In this document: in pieces, positions 1-11,235 of the stretch
Layout of the letters: each line of letters starts with the position of its first letter
Position numbering within the stretch: position 1 is the first letter of the stretch
Translations under genes and position numbers: made by a program
The notes under the pieces: model-generated
Seen by the model: the letters and a program-made list of their open reading frames with translations, nothing else
What the model was told of the DNA's origin: nothing
The model's database searches: none
Assembly (NCBI GenBank): GCA_948567375.1
Contig: OX419757.1
Coordinates: 18,848,001-18,912,000 of the forward strand
Reading direction: 5' to 3'
Source: Lunularia cruciata
Taxonomy: Eukaryota; Streptophyta; Marchantiopsida; Lunulariales; Lunulariaceae
DNA length: 64,000 bases

Positions 1-532
1 GATCAAGCCAATTGCACAAGACCAATCTATGGAGGACCGAGAGCCTCATCAAGCAATGGTTGATTGGATAGTTAAGGAGTTTGCGGACGTGTTTCTGGAT
101 GATCTGCCAAAGGGATTACCCTCCGATCGACGTATGCCCTTCAAGATCGAGTTATTGCCAGGGAGTACTCTAGAGAGTAGACCGATCTATTGGCTCTCAC
201 CAAAGGAGTTGGAGGAGTTGCAAACAACACTTACAGAGTTGTTAAAGAAAGACTTCATACGATATAGTACCTCTCTTTGGGGAACACCGGTATTGTTTGT
301 TCCAAAGAAGGATGGAAGACTTTGTTTCTGTATTGATTATTGTGGGCTCAATAAGCAAACTGTGAAAAATGCATATCCCTTGTCTTGGATTGATGACTTG
401 CTTGATCAACTAAGTGGAGCACACTACTTTTCTAAGTTGGATCTTTGCAACGGCTATTGGCAAATACCTATTGAGAAAGAGGATGTGCAAAAGATTGCCT
501 TTTTTACAAGGTATGGGCATTTTGAGTAGAGA
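1..532 (+). pseudogene. Chromovirus reverse transcriptase fragment (element G1)
   Basis: This is the N-terminal half of a Ty3/gypsy reverse transcriptase, which copies element RNA into DNA. An open stretch at 29-529 carries the linker [15 protein letters not shown], the LSPKELEEL block, a [12 protein letters not shown] block and the [15 protein letters not shown] block. It stops at YGHFE just before the catalytic (Y/F)xDD box, where an LTR starts at 533. It is clearly the same family as 2850-3340 but a separate copy. The left end lies outside the window. The five bases before the LTR (AGAGA) have no partner after 6165, so the junction is not a clean insertion site. Confidence 0.85.
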
Positions 533-958
533 TGTAACAATATGGAGTTTAGCGACAAAGTCAATTGGGCTCACAAAGTAACACATAAGACAAATTAGCC
601 TAGAATATTCCGGAAGTATCTAGGAAGCTTCTTGGGAAGCTTCCCGGTTAGCTTAGCTTGCATCTTAAGTAATTAGCTTCTAGAAGGAAGCTTTTAGAAG
701 CTTCTAACTAGCTTAGCTTGCATGCCAAGTAGGCGACTTCTAGAAAGAAGCTTCTTGAGAAGCTTCCTAGTTAACTTGGCTTGCACTCTAAGAAAGCGGC
801 TTGAAGAAGCTTCTTGAGAAGCTTCTCAAGGGCCTTGTATGCTACCCATAAATACCAAAGCCAAAGCTCATGCTAGGCATTCGGAGTTTTCCCTCATTCA
901 AATATCCCAATGTGAGTTTCCATTCTCCTATTTCTCTCCTTGGATTCAGTCTGTTACA
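533..958 (+). repeat. 5' LTR of G2
   Basis: About 426 bp, starting TGTAACAATATGG and ending TTACA, directly followed by the primer site. It contains many AAGCTTCT-type short repeats and a TATA-like CTATAAATA near position 846, which puts transcription start in the last ~100 bp. Related LTRs lie at 5743-6165, 26986-27412, 52312-52736 and, split, at 15575-15736 plus 26250-26491. Confidence 0.9.
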
Positions 959-959
959 T

Positions 960-971
960 TGGTATCAGAGC
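960..971 (+). other. Primer binding site of G2 (initiator tRNA-Met type)
   Basis: TGGTATCAGAGC lies one base after the 5' LTR. This matches the complement of the 3' end of plant initiator tRNA-Met, the usual primer of this group. Confidence 0.9.
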
Positions 972-1229
972 AGGAATGGGATGGATGGAATTTATGGACC
1001 ACCAAATCCACTTCCACCAAACCATTGGGACTTTCATGTCCATATATTACCAAAGCATCGTTTCACACAATTCATCACCTCGCGCTTTGGGCAGGATTTT
1101 CTACATATGATCACCGTGTCAGAGGAACCCTTGATACTTCCAGTTGTAACTTATGGAGAACGGTGGACGTGTTGTATCTATGTGTTAATCAACTAGATAA
1201 ATTGAGTGTAGTGGAATAGAGTAGTAGCG

Positions 1230-2160
1230 ATGGCGGAAATACCGGATGTTATCCTTGCAATGCAACAACAAATCGATCATCTTACTCGATTGTTGGATGA
1301 ACAAGACCAGCAACAACGAGAACAGATAGACAGAGCACCAGTTTGAGATGGAGAAGATTGCATTCGATTTCCAAAACCCAAGGTGTTTGAAGGCAAGAAT
1401 CTTCCAGGTACAGTGGAGAATTTTGTGTTTGATTGCAAATGTTACTTTGAAACCACCAATCTTCAAGACGAGCGGAAACAAATTCTCTTGGCTTCTAGCC
1501 CATTGGATGGCGTGGAAAAACTTTGGTGGCAATTTCGAGTAGAAAGAGCTGAATGACAAATTGTTACACCGATTTTGACATGGGCAGAATTCAAAGATGC
1601 AATACTTGGTCGATTTCAAACAATAAATGCCACCCGAGCCGCACGAGATAAATTGGTGGAGTTGAGGCAGATTGGCTTAGTGAGAAGCTACATCATACAA
1701 TTTCAGAACATCATCATGCAAATTCCAAATATCCAAGAAGGTGAAGTTTTGGATCAATTTGTGCAAGGATTGAAGTCACAAACCAAATTGGAGGTGACCA
1801 TGCAGGAGCCACAAAACATAGAAGAAGCTATGTAATTGGTTGAGCATTTTGATTCCTTGGTTGCGACAACTTGGTCTTGACCTCGACCTATGTAAAGCCT
1901 ACCCGTACACTATGCATAAGTGGAAGAACCGGTACCAATGGAGATTGATGCTATCCAATGAAGACCACTTGGCACAACAAAAAGAGAAAGATTACCACAA
2001 AATGGAGGTTGCTTTTATTGTCGCCAAGTTGGACATTGCATTGCTAAATGTCCACTTAGGAATGGGTGACCTTGACAAGTTGCCCAGATGGAGTTTGTGG
2101 AACATAATGATAAGGGAAACGAAGAATCCCAATAGGAGATTTCAAGCCACCTACCGGGAG
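1230..2160 (+). pseudogene. G2 gag, nucleocapsid/capsid protein, broken
   Basis: Gag packages the element RNA. The frame opens at ATG 1230 (MAEIPDVILAMQQQID) and is stopped by TGA near 1346 and by further stops and shifts. Segments such as WAEFKDAILGRFQ and the clear piece at 1575-1835 match chromovirus capsid domains. A zinc knuckle of the form C-x2-C-x4-H-x4-C is intact at 2010-2051 (CFYC...GHCIAKC), but in another frame. It cannot make a full protein. Confidence 0.85.
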
Positions 2161-2161
2161 C

Positions 2162-2647
2162 TTGATTAGTTCCAATGGGATTGAAGGCTCAACCTATGCA
2201 AGTTTGCTTCACTTGCAAGGTACGATATCTAATCGGGGTTGTAGAATTTTGGTTGATTATAGAAGTTCAGAGAATTGCATGTCTATGCAAGTAGTAAAGA
2301 AATTGGGTATTCCTATCAAGCCAGTGTTTGGAAGTAGTTTGATGATGGCAAATGGTAGAAAAAGTTCTGCATTCCGCACCTTGCATCTTGTTACCTTCAA
2401 GATTGGGAAGGAGTATTTGGAGTGTATGAGGTTTGTAGTGGCACCTCTACACTACGATATCATTTTAGGTCTACCTTGGCTTGAACATCATAAGGTTCAA
2501 TTCGATTGGACCCGACGTCAAATTCAAGTACAACACCAAGGTAGGAATTTCAGATTAGGTTGTTTGGCACCTCTGAGTAAGAAGCCTAAGAATAGTCAAT
2601 CCCAAGATGGGAAATTTGTCGAGAAGGTAGCCATAGAGCAAATCTAG
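2162..2647 (+). pseudogene. G2 aspartic protease domain
   Basis: Retroelement protease would cut the polyprotein. The open stretch has RILVDYRSSENCM where the active site LVDSG should be, so the D-S/T-G triad is altered to D-Y-R. Downstream DIILGLPWLEHHKVQFDW is the usual second conserved block. It is joined upstream to the gag linker (LISSNGIEGSTYASLLHLQG) and ends at TAG 2645. The changed active site and frame breaks make it inactive. Confidence 0.85.
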
Positions 2648-2692
2648 AAGGGAGATGAATCCCAAGATGGGAAGTTTGCCAAGAAGGCAACC

Positions 2693-4326
2693 ATGGAGCA
2701 AGCTTGGAAGAGAGATGAGTCCCTAGAAGGGAAGTTTGTTAATGAGGCGTCCATAGAGCAAGCTTTGGAGGAAGATAAGTCTATATTCGCGGTGTGGGTC
2801 AAGCCAATTGCACAAGAACAATCTGAGGAGGGCCAAGAGCCTCATCAAAAAATGGTTGATCAGATAGTTCAGGAGTTTGCAGATGTGTTTCGGGATGATT
2901 TGCCAAAGGGATTACCCTTTGATCCAAGTATGCCCTTCAAGATTGAGTTATTGCCAAGGAGTACTCCATTGAGTAGACCAATCTATCGGCTCTCACCAAA
3001 GGAGTTGGAGGAGTTGCGAACAACACTTACAGAGTTGTTGGAGAAGGATTTCATACAACATAGTACTTCTCCTTGGGGAGGACCGGTACTATTTATTCCA
3101 AAGAAGGATGGAGGACTTTGTTTTTGTATTGATTACCGTGGACTCAATAAGAAAACCGTGAAAAATGCATATCCCTTACCTTGAATCGATGACTTGCTTG
3201 ATCAACTAAGTGGAGCATGTTACTTTTCCAAGCTGGATCTTTGTAGCGGCTATTGGCAAATTCCTATTGAAGGAGAGGACGTGCAAAAGACTGCCTTTTG
3301 CACAAGGTATGCATATTTCAAGTGGAGAGTTCTACCTTTCTGACTCACTAATGCTCCTGCAATCTTCATGGATCAGATGCATCGGGTGTTGGAGGGACTA
3401 TTGGATTGGTATGTGGTGGTGTTCTTAGATGATATCCTGATCTATAGCAGGACAAAGGTAGAACATGTGAATCATGTGCAAGAAGTCCTAAGATGACTAC
3501 AACAGTGGAAATTTTACTGCAAGAAGTCAAAGTGTGCTTTTTGGCATAAGGAGGTTACCTTCTTGGGTCATAAGATCTCATCAGAGGGGATCAAGATGGA
3601 AGAAGAGAAGATCAAGGCCATTACTGATTGGCCTACCCCAAAGGATGCTATAGAAGTATGAGCATTCAATGGATTGGCCAGTTTTTTCCGACGGTTCATC
3701 CACTATTATGCTCACATGGCTGCACCATTGACTGACCTCTTGGGAAAGAACTTGAGCTTCCAGTGGAACACCAAGCATGAAGAAGCATTCCAGAAGTTAA
3801 AGCATATGGTGTCTTCAAGACCCATTCTTCAACTATATGATCCTCAACTACATTGTGTGGTTGATTTTGATGCTTCTAACTTTGCAATTGGAGCTATGTT
3901 GCAACAAGAATTTCCAGATGGACTACATCTTATTGCCTTTGTGTCTTGCCGAATAAATACAGCTGAAAAGATTACTCTGCTTGAGATCAAGAACAACTTG
4001 CAATGGTATATGCCACCAAGGTATGGAGGAATTATCTCTTGGGGAAACAAGTGATCATGCAAACTGATCACAAGCCATTGTTGCAGACCTTACACTTAGA
4101 GCACATGAAGAGTCGGCATCATCGATGGGAAGAGCAACTCCAATTGTTTAATATCAAACTTGAGTACAAACCAGGTCGGTTCCATGTCATCCCTGATGCT
4201 CTATCACGACAACCTGATTTGAAGGCTCTTCCTCTTATCACGGTGGCAATTACAATGGTGTCCATAATGAGTTTCAATCAACTCTACAACAAGATCCCTT
4301 CTTCTAAATGGTACACGGTTGTCTGA
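2693..4326 (+). pseudogene. G2 reverse transcriptase and RNase H
   Basis: The reverse transcriptase region runs from the [15 protein letters not shown] linker (~2873) through FSKLDLCSGYWQIPI (~3225) and the catalytic [11 protein letters not shown] box (about 3420-3450) to FLGHKISSEGI (~3560). RNase H follows, with VDFDASNFAIGAMLQQEF (about 3860-3913) and TDHKPLL (~4062), ending near RFHVIPDALSRQPD. In-frame stops occur near 3181, 3341 and 3658, and frames change at least three times. The catalytic FLDD is still readable, but the gene is dead. Confidence 0.9.
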
Positions 4327-4359
4327 CAACATGCGACAAGGAGTAAAACACCTTCTCCT

Positions 4360-5350
4360 TCAAGGAAGGCCTTTTATTCCATGCAGACCAGATCTATGTT
4401 CCAGCCAAAGGTGATCTTTGACTTTTGCACCTTCAAGAAGCCCATGATTTACCAATAGCTGGTCACATGGGAGTGGACAAGACCTTGGGCACCCTCCAAC
4501 GCCAATGGTGGTGGCCCAACATGACACAAGATGTTGAAGACTTTTTCCGATCATGTGAGAGTTGCCAACGTAACAAGGCCAGCAACGAGAAGCCGAGTGG
4601 ACTCCTTCAACCACTCGCCATTCCATCCACTCACTAGGCACATGTGAGCTTGGATCTCATCACATCCTTGCCAAAGACAAAACAAAGACACACCGCAATT
4701 ATGGTGTTTGTGGATAAGCTTAGTAAGCAAATCCACTTAGCACCAACCTGTGATACCGTGGATGATCCAACCTTAGTGCAAATCTACTTTGATAATGTCT
4801 TCAAGCATTATGGAATGCCACGTATACTCATCTCCGACCGTGATCCTTGATTTACTAGGAAGTTTTGGCAAGCACCCTTCCAAATACTCAACACCAAGCT
4901 TGCTTTGTCCGTGGCCTATCATCCTCAAACTGATGGACAAACCAAATGCGCAAATTGTACATTGGAGGATATGTTGTGTGCCTTTGTCAATGTCCACCAT
5001 ACCAAATGGGATGAATGTCTTGCAGCTGCAAAATTTGCCTACAACAATTCCAAACAAGTAAGCACCAGATTTTCTCCTATCTTTCTCAATTTTGGCCAAG
5101 ATCCGCTTGTTCTAGATTCTCTTCTTGCTCTCCCTCCCTCTCAGGTTCCTCATACTTCCACATTCTTGACCACTATATCCTAATCTCTCAACAAGCCAAG
5201 TCTCACCTCCTTGTTGCTCAGAATTGCCAAAAACAATATGCGGACCACCATCGTCATGATCTCACCTTTGAAGTTGGTGATAAAGTCATGCTATCCTCTA
5301 GTAACCTCCCTCTCCCACTTGATACCCAAGTTTGTAACTTGCACCTAATT
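4360..5350 (+). pseudogene. G2 DDE integrase
   Basis: Integrase joins element DNA to the host chromosome. The HHCC zinc domain is visible (HDLPIAGHMGVDKT then CESCQRNKA, about 4440-4580). The core shows SLDLITSLP (first Asp), ILISDRDP (second Asp) and HPQTDGQTK, where the third catalytic Glu has become Lys. Stops sit at 4636-4638 and near 4849. The remaining C-terminal part is spread over several frames. Confidence 0.88.
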
Positions 5351-5454
5351 GGATAGGACCCTTTGGTATCACCAAAATTATCTCTCCTGTTGCTTATTGA
5401 CTTGCCTTGCCTTGTCACATGCGTATCCATCATGTCTTTCATGTTTCCAAGTTG

Positions 5455-5707
5455 AAACCCTTTGTTTGTAACCTCTCTTCTTTTTCCTCTTGAGTCCAAC
5501 CTCTCTCTCTTCCTATCCCTATCAATGATCATGGGGAGTACAAAGTTGATTGTATCCTTGCGAGTCGCCATATTCAATGAGGCTGTCGCCAACATACAGA
5601 GTACAAGGTCCTTTGGAAAGGGTATCCCCTTAATGATGCTACATGGGAACCTCTTTCCCACCTCCAAAATGCACAGACGGCCATCAAGGAATTCAAAGCT
5701 TCACTAG
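5455..5707 (+). pseudogene. G2 C-terminal chromodomain
   Basis: After a conserved HHVFHVSKLKPFV block the readable frame gives YKVDCILASRHIQ, then TEYKVLWKGYPLNDATWEP and HLQNAQTAIKEF. This is the chromodomain that chromoviruses fuse to integrase. In related elements it binds methylated histone H3 and directs insertion to heterochromatin (established knowledge). Stops near 5494 and 5578 break it. A purine-rich GGTGGAAGAATA at 5731-5742 just before the 3' LTR is the polypurine tract. Confidence 0.88.
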
Positions 5708-5742
5708 TGACGAAGACGTCACCAACTAGCGGTGGAAGAATA

Positions 5743-6165
5743 TGTAACTATATGGAGTTTAATAACAAAGTTAGTCGGGCTTACAAAGTAGAGAATAAGA
5801 CAAAATATTATAGAATATTATAGAAGCATCTAAGAAGCTTCTTGGGAAGCTTCCCAACTAGTTAACTTGCGCCCTAAGCAGGTAACTTCTAGAAGGAAGC
5901 TTCTAGAAGCTTCTAACTAGCTTAGCTTGCATGCCAAGTAGATGGGTTCTAGAATGAAGCTTCTTGAGAAGCTTCTTGGTTAACTTGGCTTGCATTCCAA
6001 GAAAGCGGCTCAAGGAAGCTTCTTGAGAAGCTTCAAGGGTCTTGTATACTACCTATAAATACCAAAGCCAAAGCTCATGCTAGGCATTCAGAGTTTTCCC
6101 TCATTCAAGTGTCCCAATGTGAGTTTCCATTCTCCTATTTCTCTCCTCGGATTTGGTCTTTTACA
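5743..6165 (+). repeat. 3' LTR of G2
   Basis: About 423 bp, TGTAACTATATGG to TTACA, colinear with 533-958 but differing at many positions. It carries the same CTATAAATA box. Confidence 0.88.
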
Positions 6166-6239
6166 TGTCCCCAAACCTGGTACTAGCAGCTAAAGTACCT
6201 AAAGAGTCACTCAACTAATAGCACCAACCCCGATCAACA

Positions 6240-7010
6240 ATGAGGCCACATTGTTACTATAGATGAAGAAAATATACTATATTGAGCCTTATAAGGGACA
6301 ATGTTCTATGGGAGTAATGGAGAACTAGATTTCAAGAATGAATTAATACCTTTGATTATTCCCAATTGAGATCACCGTCATTCTATATGCGTGTTTGCAT
6401 GTGGTACTTGACCAATAAAGCCCTCATATAATACAATGTTTGGAAACGATCAATGTTGGCAAAAGGAAGAGAGATCACTTGGACGGCAATATAGGAATGG
6501 TTGTTGAAGAATTTCCAATGTATGGATTCTATGCAGAGTTTGCCCAAACTTGACTATGAGGTTTGAAGCATAAGAACAATGTACAAGAGTAAATGGAGGT
6601 ATTTCTCAATCTACAAGTTGCAAAAATCAACATTAGTCTAGTAGAAGCTTTGGGTAATTTTAAATGAGGGTTAAAAGAGAAAATTTACCAAGAAGTAATG
6701 GTACAAAATACTCACACTATTTTTTAACCCATTGCTTGCACTCAAAGAATAGTAAGGGCGCTTGGAGGAGATGAAGAAGTAGTCCCGACTCAATATTATA
6801 GGGCTGATACTTCGTACTTTGGTAGACTAGTTCCTATAGAATTGGGGAACATTTGGTTCTAAGACCAAGGAGCACCATTGCTCCAAGTAAAATAAGAATA
6901 CATCAAAGAAAGGAGAGATGGAGTCCCATGATGGGAAGGGACTCAAGTAGAACAACATCATTATTACAATTACGGCCAAGTTGGGCACATAACCATCAAT
7001 TGTTGTGCTT
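6240..7010 (+). pseudogene. H gag remnant with a mutated zinc knuckle
   Basis: No long frame survives. At about 6965-7006 the reading YYNYGQVGHITINC has the spacing of a C-x2-C-x4-H-x4-C zinc knuckle in which the first two cysteines have become tyrosines (TGT/TGC to TAT/TAC). Upstream bases resemble the capsid region of family G only loosely. The knuckle and its place before the protease and polymerase justify calling this gag. Confidence 0.55.
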
Positions 7011-7399
7011 GTCTTTCTAAAGGCCCTCGACTTCCATATAGGCTATTTTTGAACAAGATGCAGAGAAAATTGAAGAGAAGGATATGGAAATCACATCAAA
7101 AAATAGAGATTGCTAGTAAATGTACCTCACGGCCTTATTGGCTCAATATAGGAACAAAAAAGCGAGAGGAGAAAGAAGATGAGTGTGCTAATATTGAGGA
7201 AGAAAAACTTACAATTGCTTGTTGTGAATGGAGTGCTAAAAGGTAATTAGGTGAGAATATTGATAAATTTTGAGCAATAAAGAATGTCTTATCTTGCTCT
7301 GTTGTAATAAGGTTGGAGATAGATCTAGAGAAGGATGAGAATGAAAAAGTAGAATTACTTAATGGGAGACAAAGATGAGTGAATCCTTACCTAAAAAGG

Positions 7400-8047
7400 T
7401 AGCACTCTCTATAGGAGAGTATCAAGGAGCAATTGAGTGGCAAGTGATACAATTAGCTCATATGATGCAATCTTAGGTATGCTGTGGATGGAGCACTACA
7501 ACCCCATGGTCAATTGGAGGAAGAAAGTAGTGAGAAATTGCCAATGGAAGATCATTAGGGTTAACAAAAGATCACATAGGAAAGACTTTCCTCTCTATAT
7601 CATAGGGATAATAATTATTTATAAGACATATAGATGTCTCATGGGTTTAATAAGAGAAGTCCAGAATGCACAACTCAATGGACAAATTAATGAGAAATTG
7701 AAATATGTGGTTTATGAGTTTCAAGATGTCTTCACGGATGACCTACCCTCAAGGACATTACTACCAAAAGGAGACTAGATCATAAAATTGAGGTTTCTGG
7801 AAAGACATCTCCTTGTAATACCCCATATCATGTATCATCTCATGAGTTGGAGGAATGTAAGGCTCAAATTAACGATATGCTGCAAAAAGAGTTTATCCAA
7901 CCCAATGTATCATCATATGGAGCTCTTGTCTTGTTTGTGAAGAAGAAAGATGATACCATGCGTATGTGCATTGACTACCAAGGCCTAAATCAAGGAACGG
8001 TGAAGAACAAATACCCCTTACCTCATATGGATGACCTATTTGATCAA
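7400..8047 (+). pseudogene. H protease end and N-terminal reverse transcriptase
   Basis: The segment YDAILGMLWMEHYNPMVNW (about 7458-7514) is the second conserved block of the retroelement protease. It is followed by the linker [12 protein letters not shown] (about 7718) and reverse transcriptase blocks [48 protein letters not shown]. The frame is cut at 8047 by a solo LTR and resumes at 8767 after an exact 5-bp duplication. Confidence 0.82.
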
Positions 8048-8761
8048 TGTAATACTCTGAGGACAAGAGAAGAGAAAAAACACAGATTGCACACTCCAAC
8101 ATTCGATGCCCCAAGTGAGCACCTTCTCTTTATTATATAGACAAAGAGGATCTCCTCCATGGAAGCTCCACCATAGGATTAGGGACACAGATAGGTGACA
8201 TGTCAGCAAGCTCCACCCTTGGATTACTTACTTGGATGGGTGACCTATCTGGTCTAGGTCCTATCTAGTTGGTCAAACAAGCTTTGACCGGAGGGAATCT
8301 TTTAGGGAATCTTCTTGTAGGAATCTCAGAATCACGTGAGTAAGGTACCGTTGGAAAGCTCTTGACAAGACAGAGCTTTTGGAGGGGGGGTTATGTGCAC
8401 ATTTTTTAGGCCTAATTCATCCGTTTAGGCCTCCGAAATTGCCTTCAAAGATTTTAGACATATTTCGGTTCCTACTCTATTAGTAGAAGTCCCCTTTTGG
8501 TGATACCTCTTTCTGATCTGTTTAGTCCATCATGTGTAACATCCTTCCAGATGTTACCAAACCAATTTTCACCTTTAAATCATATGTCTAGCTATTGGTT
8601 CTAAGGTTCTCAAGTCTATTTTGGTTTCTGCCCTATTAGTAGAAGTACTCTTTTGGTGATACTTCTATCTGATCTATTTTGACCATCATGTATAACATCA
8701 TTCTAGATGTTACCAAACCAAATTTCACATCTAGATCATATGGCTAACCCTTGGTATTACA
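8048..8761 (-). repeat. Solo LTR of family H inside the H reverse transcriptase
   Basis: 714 bp with TG...CA ends (TGTAATACT at the left, GGTATTACA at the right), flanked by the exact duplication ATCAA at 8043-8047 and 8762-8766. Removing it rejoins the FDQ/LNKPKYF reading of the interrupted reverse transcriptase. Both ends look alike, but the TATA box (TATATAAT read on the minus strand, near 8140) and the match to the 3' LTR at 11236-11816 indicate minus orientation. Confidence 0.92.
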
Positions 8762-9790
8762 ATCAACTAAACAAGCCAAAATACTTCACTAAACTTGATC
8801 GCCAAAGTAGTTACAATCAAATTTGAATTGTAGAAAAAGACCTACAAAAATTGCCTTTTGAACAAAATATGGTCACTTTGAGTACCTAGTAATGCCGTTT
8901 GGCCTTGCCAATGCATCAATCACTTTCATGAGTCAATGAATGATATATTTCATCCATACTTGGATAAATCTATTATAACTTTCCTAGATGACATCTTAGT
9001 CTATAATAGGATGATGATGGAACATAAGCAACATCTACAAGAAGTCCTCCAAATTCTAGGACAAAATTAGTTGTATGCCAAAATCTCAAAGTGTGAATTT
9101 TGTAAGTTTGAAGTAGACTACTTAGGGCATAGAGTAAGTGTAGAAGGTATCCAAGTGTTAATAGATAACAATAGAGGTCATTCAAAAATAAGTTGTTTCA
9201 AAAGATCAGACTCAACTCAAGAGTTTCTTGGGATTGATGAGATTCTATTGACGATTTTTCAAGGACTTATCCAAGGTTGCACAACCTCTAATAGCACTAC
9301 TTTGCAAGGGAAAGAAGTAGATACAGGGAACCACAAAAGATTTGGCCTTTCAAGAATGGATAGATGCATTACTACATGCACCAATCTTGATGATATGACC
9401 CAAAATGTCCAATCAAGTGGGCTATAAATGCATTAGGTGTAACAATAGGAGCAATCCTACAACAAGAGTGGCATGATAAATGGCATCAAGTTACATATTT
9501 CTCCTAAAATTTGTTATTGGAAAAATGCAACTATCACACCACCAAATGAGAAGAGTTGGCCATTGTCCTTACAACCAAGCATTGAAAGCATTATCTTGGC
9601 AGCATTTGTAGTAGAGACAAACCATAAACCTCTAGTCTACCTCAAGATACAAAAAGATCTATCTCATCAATAGATTCTATGGGTAGAGTGGAGACAATGG
9701 TTCAACATGATGATCACATATGTGGAAAGCAAGAAGCAACTTGTAGATGTATTTACCAAAATGCATATGACAAAAACCTAGTGTTAGATG
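8762..9790 (+). pseudogene. H reverse transcriptase (C-terminal part) and RNase H
   Basis: The reading resumes as LNKPKYFTKLD and continues to FLDDILVYNRMMMEHKQHL (about 8980-9035) and YAKISKCEFCKFEVDYLGHRVSVEGI (9074-9150). The catalytic LDD can be read, but many stops separate the pieces. RNase H traces follow at about 9425-9790 (ALGVTIGAILQQEWHDKWHQ, then ETNHKPLVYLK at 9616). Nothing here could make an active enzyme. Confidence 0.8.
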
Positions 9791-9859
9791 TCAAGATGAA
9801 CACAAGATTCTGGCCAAGGATTCTTGCTATTATGAAAACTGACCCATAGATTGTAGGAG

Positions 9860-10900
9860 CTTGATCACCAAAGGTGTCACCAATATCCAAAGACTCACCT
9901 TTTGTGATGGAAAGTTATGGATCCTAGATGCCACAAATATAAGAACCACCATCCTAGCAAAATGTGGACAAGACCTTAGATGTAGTCAAACGCCATTATT
10001 ATTGGCCCAAGATGAGCAACGATGTGATGGAATATGTTCAAAGTTGCACACTTGGTCAAAAAAATAAAGCTCCTAATCAAGTTCTCATAGTTCTCCTTCA
10101 ATCCATCCTTACTCCTACACAGCATTGGGAACAAGTAAGAATAGATATGGTTTGTGAATCGCCCAAGACTACCTCAAGGTTTGACTCCAGCATACTCTTT
10201 GTCGACCAACTCAGCAATGATTCATGTGCATCATACCATAAAGGACATGACTGCTCCACAATTAGCTCATTTGTACTTAAATGAAGTCTTTTCTCATTAT
10301 GTGTAGTCTCAAGTACTGATCATTGATAGAAGCATACAATTCACTAGTTTGTTTTAGAGAACATTCTTTGGTTTCTTCAAAACCCAATTGGCCATGTTCA
10401 CAACTTACCGTTCACAAACTGATGGACAAATAAAGTGGGCTAATTGCATTGTTGAGGACATGCTCTGGGGCTTCACCTTACATGAGCAAGAGAAACGAGA
10501 CACCTTACTTCCATTGGTGGAATTTGTTTAGAATAATTTAGATAATATATCCACACAAGTCACACCACTTTTCCTCATGTATGGAGAGCATCCTTTCACA
10601 TCTTCAATCTTGAAAAGATCTGCCCAATAGTTAATAAGGTTGACATTATTAACACTTTTGTTTCTAGAATCTAACAAGGCATGGAGAATGCCAAGCACAA
10701 GTTGTAGATTGCCCAAAATTGATAGAAACAATATGTAGATGCACATTGCCAACACATGGAGTTCAATGTTGGAGATCCAATTTGGTTATCAACAACCAAC
10801 CTCAAGTTAGTTTGCCCTTGTAACCTTAGACCTCATTTTATTGGACCTTTTCCCATCCTTCATTGAATCTACATAGTGGCATATCATCTCAAGCTACCAC
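9860..10900 (+). pseudogene. H integrase remnant
   Basis: The stretch MDKTLDVVKRHYYWPKMSND with CTLGQKNKAPNQ (9964-10080) is the zinc-binding domain with its first Cys followed by Gly instead of the expected second Cys spacing. The core follows as RIDMVCESPK, VLIIDRSIQFTSLF and YRSQTDGQIKWANCIVEDML. The usual Glu after DGQT is replaced (DGQIK). Stops are frequent. Confidence 0.8.
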
Positions 10901-11029
10901 TACACATGAAAATCTATCCAATGTTCCATGTTTCCTTACTACACAAATATGCATTCCAATTGCCCCACTTTCCTTCCCTATAAGAACTTTGCCATTGTCC
11001 AACACTCATTGGTGGCACCGAGGAATATG

Positions 11030-11160
11030 AAGTCAAATGCATTCTTCAGAAATGCAACCGTGGAAGTTGCAATCCGTGTGTGGAATATCTTGTACATTGA
11101 AAAGAGTATCCATTGTATGAGGCAACATAGGAACCAACAACCAACTTGATCTATCCACCA
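11030..11160 (+). pseudogene. H chromodomain remnant
   Basis: Reading from 11083 gives EYLVH-stop-KEYPLYEAT-stop-EPTTNLIYPP. This matches the chromodomain core (YLVKWKGYPLYEATWEP type) with both tryptophan codons changed to stops. It shows that H, like G, was a chromovirus. Confidence 0.75.
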
Positions 11161-11235
11161 TTATTAGTGAAACCTTTTGAGCAACAATTTTGCATTAGTT
11201 TTGCAACATGATGTTGTACTTTAAAAGGAGAAGTT

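Larger units (their letters stand above)
533..6165 (+). mobile_element. Decayed Ty3/gypsy chromovirus G2, LTR to LTR
   Basis: The element runs 5' LTR, primer site, gag with one zinc knuckle, protease, reverse transcriptase, RNase H, integrase, chromodomain, polypurine tract and 3' LTR. The order and the C-terminal chromodomain place it among plant chromoviruses (established family knowledge). Every gene is broken by stops or frameshifts. The two LTRs are visibly diverged, so either it is old or the two LTRs come from different insertions. Flanking bases (AGAGA before, TGTCC after) do not match. Confidence 0.9.
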
